Shown here: piece by piece, positions 60,120-64,000 of the stretch
Layout of the letters: each line of letters begins with the position of its first letter
Position numbering within the stretch: position 1 is the first letter of the stretch
Source of the DNA: Geosiphon pyriformis
Lineage: Eukaryota > Glomeromycota > Glomeromycetes > Archaeosporales > Geosiphonaceae
Direction of reading: 5' to 3'
DNA: 64,000 bases
Assembly: GCA_016748015.1 (NCBI GenBank)
Contig: JAAOMT010000031.1
Span: forward strand, 400,372-464,371
The notes under the pieces: model-generated
What the model was told of the DNA's origin: nothing
The model's database searches: none
What the model saw: only the letters and a program-made list of their open reading frames with translations
Program-made: the position numbers and the translations under genes

Positions 60120-60440
60120 TTTTAATAAAGTTTTGAATAATTTAAACAAAAAATAATTAATTTTAATATAGAATATAGTGTAAAATAGTCTTTTTAATAA
60201 TAATATAACCCAGATTTTTCTGTTGGAAAAGAAAATTTTGCTAGATTAATAGTTTTTTGGAAGCTTTAAACTCTTAATACCAAGTTTAATACAGATATGA
60301 CTGTAATAATTAGCCAGTTTGGTTTTTAGTAGTAATAACTTTAAGTTTTCTTCTTTAAATTTAGTGTAGTTTAGTTTTAACTGGCTTAAATAACTAGTTA
60401 TGTATAAAAAATAAATTATAATTAATTTAAAGTTTATTAT
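60120..60440 (+). mobile_element. LINE 5'-UTR fragment without coding region
   Basis: Two blocks (about 60215-60340 and 60365-60420) match the 5' UTR of LINE copy 2 at about 18275-18400 and 18850-18920, and partly that of copy 1. No ORF1 or ORF2 sequence follows. This copy keeps C and G at places where copy 2 has T or A (for example CCAGTTTGG here, TTAGTTTGG in copy 2). Confidence 0.6.
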
Positions 60441-61222
60441 GGCTGTATTATATTAGATAGTAATTAGATTATATTAATTAAAGTTGTAAAAAAAATATTT
60501 TTTAAACCAAAAATTATTTTACTATCTAATTTTTTTTATTAAATATTTTAAATAAGAAAATATTGATTAGATAATTGTAATTTTAAAAGAGTTATATTAA
60601 TGAAATATTTTACATGTTAAATTTTAAAAAATTTTATTCAACTTAAAATTTTCTTATATTTAATACAAAATAAAAAATAATTGCAATAACAAATATATTC
60701 AAAGTAAATATTTAATAAATATATCATTGCAAAACCATTTTCAATAACAATAAGTTTAACAGATTTTAAAAATAAAAATTTTAATATTATAAACCAATGG
60801 TGAAATCAATTAATAATCATATGTATGCATATAATTTCAACTTTTACTGTGGTCCCAGCAAAGGTAAGCGGTGATCTTATCACCATAGAATGGTTTTTTC
60901 TGAAGGATGAGTACATGATACTCCAACCTTATATATACCGTTTAGCCTAAAGAACTTTAATTAGAAACTTCTTTTTATAGCTACAAAAAAAGATCATGAG
61001 AGAATAGAATCCAACATTATCTATCCCGCGTTACTAATATGTAACTAGTACTACGAGACTATAAAAAAATCAAAACATTTTCACACCACAATCCCTCATT
61101 TAACTTCTATAAATTAAACGTTTCTTCCTGTTCCCATCTGTCGCTCAACCAGGTACTCTTCCCACGGGTCCAGTTGCTCCATAATAGATTAGAACTTTCA
61201 TAGGGGGTAAAATGATATCGTG

Positions 61223-62425
61223 TCATTTTAGTGCGAGAAGGCGATTTGTCACATCTGGATGTTTTTCGAAAACTTTCACTACATAACTGTGCAGATTGTG
61301 ATAATTTTCAATCGAAATGCAAATGTTTAGAAATTATATTAAACATCATAGAACGTGTAATAAATCTCTCCATCTCCTTCTTTATAAAGAACCTCACCTG
61401 GGGCAGGAATAACCCGAAGTTATATTGGTCCCAGAGTAGATAGAACATTCCGAGTCGAACCCCACAGTCCATAATCAAAGCATTCTCGGAATCCCGATGT
61501 AGAAACCTACTCGAATAGGAAGATGTGATTTAGCGAACTAAAAAATAAAGTTAATAAGGGAACCGAATAACACAATCGACGGCTTCTAGTAAGAACAATT
61601 ACTCACAGTACTTCCTCTTTCACTTTACGAATTGCTGACTGGCAATAGTCTAGCAAAATTAGTGATACATTGGTACCATCCACGATTTACTATGAAAATA
61701 TAAAAAATTTTAGATCAAATAAAATTGTTTACGTGCATGAGTTAATAAAATATTACCTGCTTCGCACCCTCGAGGTTTGTCTTCTCCATGCTTAAACCAA
61801 CCAACCATCCATACCGAAACTTGCTTCTTGATCCACTCGGCGTTGTCTAAATTATTAGAATATTCCGAATTTTCTGAATATTCAGGCTCTGGATGGTAAG
61901 AGTAGTCACTTGACTCGGACGAAATCTGAAATTTCCGACTTAGCGCTTTCTTCGAGATGCGAGAACTAGTGATCTATTTATATTAAACGATTAATATGTT
62001 AATAAGAGTGAAGAATAATACCTAAAGAAATTACGCGCCCGGATTGCATTTTATGACAAGAATTGGCATAAACATCAGCAATTTCATGTGCATCTTCTTT
62101 ACAAGGCTTAACTGCACGACAAATCGATCTAAATGTCACATTGAATTAACTTTTTGCGTTCTATTGATGACATCGGAATACCGAAACCACCATCCTAGTT
62201 CCGCACAGTAGAATAAAAAATCCTTATCATTCATATTTCCCTTCCCCTTGATATGCTAATCATCACATCACTACAAGATAGCGAGACAATGTAGATACCT
62301 TCGAATTTTAAATAGTTGTGACCTTCCCATCCTTTCCTCTTGCAAGAAAGCCGAGTGTCGCTTCTTGTAATTTAACTTGTGAATTGCAATATTTGATTTT
62401 GTTCCTGTCATCTTTCCATTTCTAT
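61223..62425 (-). CDS. Unrecognised multi-exon gene or gene relic
   Basis: A GC-richer segment with several protein-like minus-strand blocks separated by GT...AG bounded gaps: about 62423-62301 (KMTGTKSNIAIHKLNYKKRH...), about 62128-62034 (CRAVKPCKEDAHEIADVYANSC...), 61973-61757 (an acidic Ser/Glu/Tyr block, then EWIKKQVSVWMVGWFKHGEDKP), about 61680-61600 (VDGTNVSLILLDYCQSAIRK) and about 61500-61410 (FLHRDSENALIMDCGVRLGMFYLLWDQY). The HRD...N...DCG order in the last block recalls a kinase catalytic loop with a deletion, but this may be chance. I cannot join all exons without a stop, so it may be a pseudogene. The 98-bp tandem array starts about 80 bases upstream of its first block. Confidence 0.35.
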
Positions 62426-62504
62426 AATGATAAAGAAAAAAAGAAGAGCGAGCTTTAGTCACACATGAGAGAGCAAAGATTAGTGGCCACGGTGAACATT
62501 TTAT

Positions 62505-64000
62505 TCAAAACCTTCTAGACCTTTCGCCACCCGATGTGCCGCAAGAGTTTGCTAACAACATTCCTCTTCCATTAATAAGAAGACCACGGCCAACTTTTCG
62601 TTGAACACCAGATAGACCTTCCATCATCTGGTGTGCCGCAAGGAGTTTGTTGGCAACATTCCTCTTCCATTAATAAGAAGACCACGGCCAACTTTTCGTT
62701 GAACACCAGATAGACCTTCCATCATCTGATGAGGCGCAAGGGGTTTGTTTGCGACATTCCCCTTCTAATCATAAGAAAACCACGGCCACTTTTTTCGTTG
62801 AAAACATGATAGACCTTCGGTCATCTGGTGTGCCGCGAGAGGTTTGTTGGCAACAATCCTCTTTTATCAGTAAGATGACCACGGCCAACTTTTCGTTGAA
62901 CACCTGATAGACCTTCCATCCTCTGGTGTGCCGCAAGGAGTTTGTTGACAAGATTCCCCTTCTATTCATAAGAAGACCACGGCCAACTTTTCGTTGAACA
63001 CCAGATAGACCTTCCATCCTCTGGTGTGCCGCAAAAGGTTTGTTGGCAACATTCCTCTTCTATTCATAAGAAGACCACGGCCAACTTTTCGTTGAACATC
63101 AGTTAGACCTTCCATCATCTGGTGTGCCGCAAGGGGTTTGTTGGCAACATTCCTCTTCCATTAATAAGAAGACCACAGCCAAATTTTCGTTGAACACCAG
63201 ATAGACCTTCCATCCTCTGGTGTGCCGCAAGGAGTATGTTGACAAGATTCCCCTTCTAATCATAAGAAGACCACGGCCACTTTTTTCGTTGAACACCTGA
63301 TAGACCTTCGGTCATCTGGTGTCCCGCGAGGGGTTTGTTAGCAACAATCCTCTTTTATCAGTAAGATGACCACGGCGAACTTTTCGTTGAACACCTGATA
63401 GACCTTCGGTCATCGGGTGTGCCGCGAGGGGTTTGTTGGCAACAATTGCTCTCCTATTCATAAGAAGACCACAGCCAACTTTTCGTTGAACACCAGATAG
63501 ACCTTCCATCCTCTGGTGTGCCGCAAGAGGTTTGTTGGCAACATTCCTCTTCCATTCATAAGAAGACCACGGCCAACTTTTCGTTGAATACCAGATAGAC
63601 CTTCCATCCTCTGGTGTGCCGCAAGGAGTTTGTTGGCAACATTCCTCTCCTATTCATAAGAAGACCACGGCCAACTTTTCGTTGAACACCAGATAGACCT
63701 TCCATCCTCTGGTGTGCCGCAAGAAGTTTGTTGGCAACATTCCTCTTCCATTCATAAGAAGACCACGGCCAACTTTTCGTTGAACACCAGTAACACCTTC
63801 CATCATCTAGTGTGCCGCAAGGAGTTTGTTGACAACATTCCTCTTCCATTCATAAGAAGACCACAGCCAACTTTTCGTTGAACACCAGATAGACCTTCCA
63901 TCCTCTGGTGTGCCGCAAGAAGTTTGTTGGCAACATTCCTCTTCTATTCATAAGAAGACCACGGCCAACTTTTCGTTGAACACCAGTTAGACCTTCCATC
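62505..64000. repeat. 98-bp tandem repeat array (minisatellite), continues past the window
   Basis: At least 15 head-to-tail units of 98 bp (occasionally 99), as measured from the spacing of the TTTTCGTTGAACACC core at 62599, 62697, 62796, 62894, 62992, 63090, 63188, 63287, 63385, 63484, 63582, 63680, 63778, 63876 and 63974. Units are highly alike (single-base differences and 1-bp length changes). Each contains a 7-bp inverted repeat, ACACCAG...CTGGTGT, with a ~16-base loop, and several CpG. Minus-strand frames (for example 63849-63556) are open across two to three units, but 98 is not a multiple of three, so the frame changes every unit and this is not a coding repeat. Confidence 0.95.

Noticed and set aside
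62590-62610. CENP-B-box-like motif in the 98-bp repeat (TTTCGTTGAACACC)
   Set aside because: The 5' TTCG and an A match the essential positions, but the required CGGG is absent (CCAG here). Not enough to claim a centromere protein site.
62769-63849. Open frames in the tandem array as a repeat protein
   Set aside because: The unit is not a multiple of three, so the frame changes every copy; the open frames only reflect the lack of stops in each unit.
62505-64000. CRISPR array (regular repeats)
   Set aside because: Units are contiguous 98-bp tandem copies with no unique spacers, in a eukaryotic sequence.

Overview
The window reads as a repeat-rich, very AT-rich stretch of a fungal nuclear genome, most likely an arbuscular mycorrhizal fungus (Glomeromycotina, Rhizophagus/Gigaspora-like). 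The clues are spliceosomal introns with GTAAGT-type donors, a Sel1-repeat/protein-kinase relic of the kind greatly expanded in these fungi, an intron-containing class-3 lipase, a two-membrane-segment protein with a C-terminal acidic helix, and a LINE family and a dUTPase-carrying Ty3-type element that I associate with this group. The assignment rests on family recall, not on a search.

Layout. 1-3.4 kb is an extremely AT-rich gene desert that contains a ghost LTR. 3.4-11.0 kb is a complete minus-strand Ty3/gypsy-type LTR retrotransposon (element A). 11.0-18.2 kb and 18.2-25.7 kb are two same-strand copies of one LINE family (ORF1, then ORF2 with endonuclease, RT and RNase H). 25.7-35.7 kb is a second LTR retrotransposon (element B), inserted into the 3' UTR of LINE copy 2, whose last ~100 bases reappear after B. 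35.7-37.8 kb is another AT-rich desert, followed by LTR relics related to element A (37.8-38.5 kb).

The right half holds host-like sequence: a broken Sel1-kinase gene (38.6-40.5 kb), an 8-exon membrane-protein gene (43.1-45.1 kb), a 4-exon lipase-like gene on the minus strand (49.5-51.0 kb) whose nucleophile serine is replaced by glycine, two Tc1/mariner transposase relics (53.3-54.2 and 59.3-59.8 kb), a LINE 5'-UTR fragment (~60.1-60.4 kb), an unrecognised multi-exon minus-strand gene or relic (61.2-62.4 kb), and a 98-bp tandem array that runs off the window end (62.5-64.0 kb).

The unifying theme is decay by C-to-T (G-to-A) transitions. Every large transposon is riddled with stops where Gln, Trp or Arg codons are expected, all four reverse transcriptases have lost one Asp of the catalytic pair to Asn, and the AT-rich deserts contain recognisable but almost C/G-free copies of the same LTR. 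This resembles repeat-induced point mutation or deamination of methylated cytosine. The host-like genes and the 98-bp array keep C, G and CpG.
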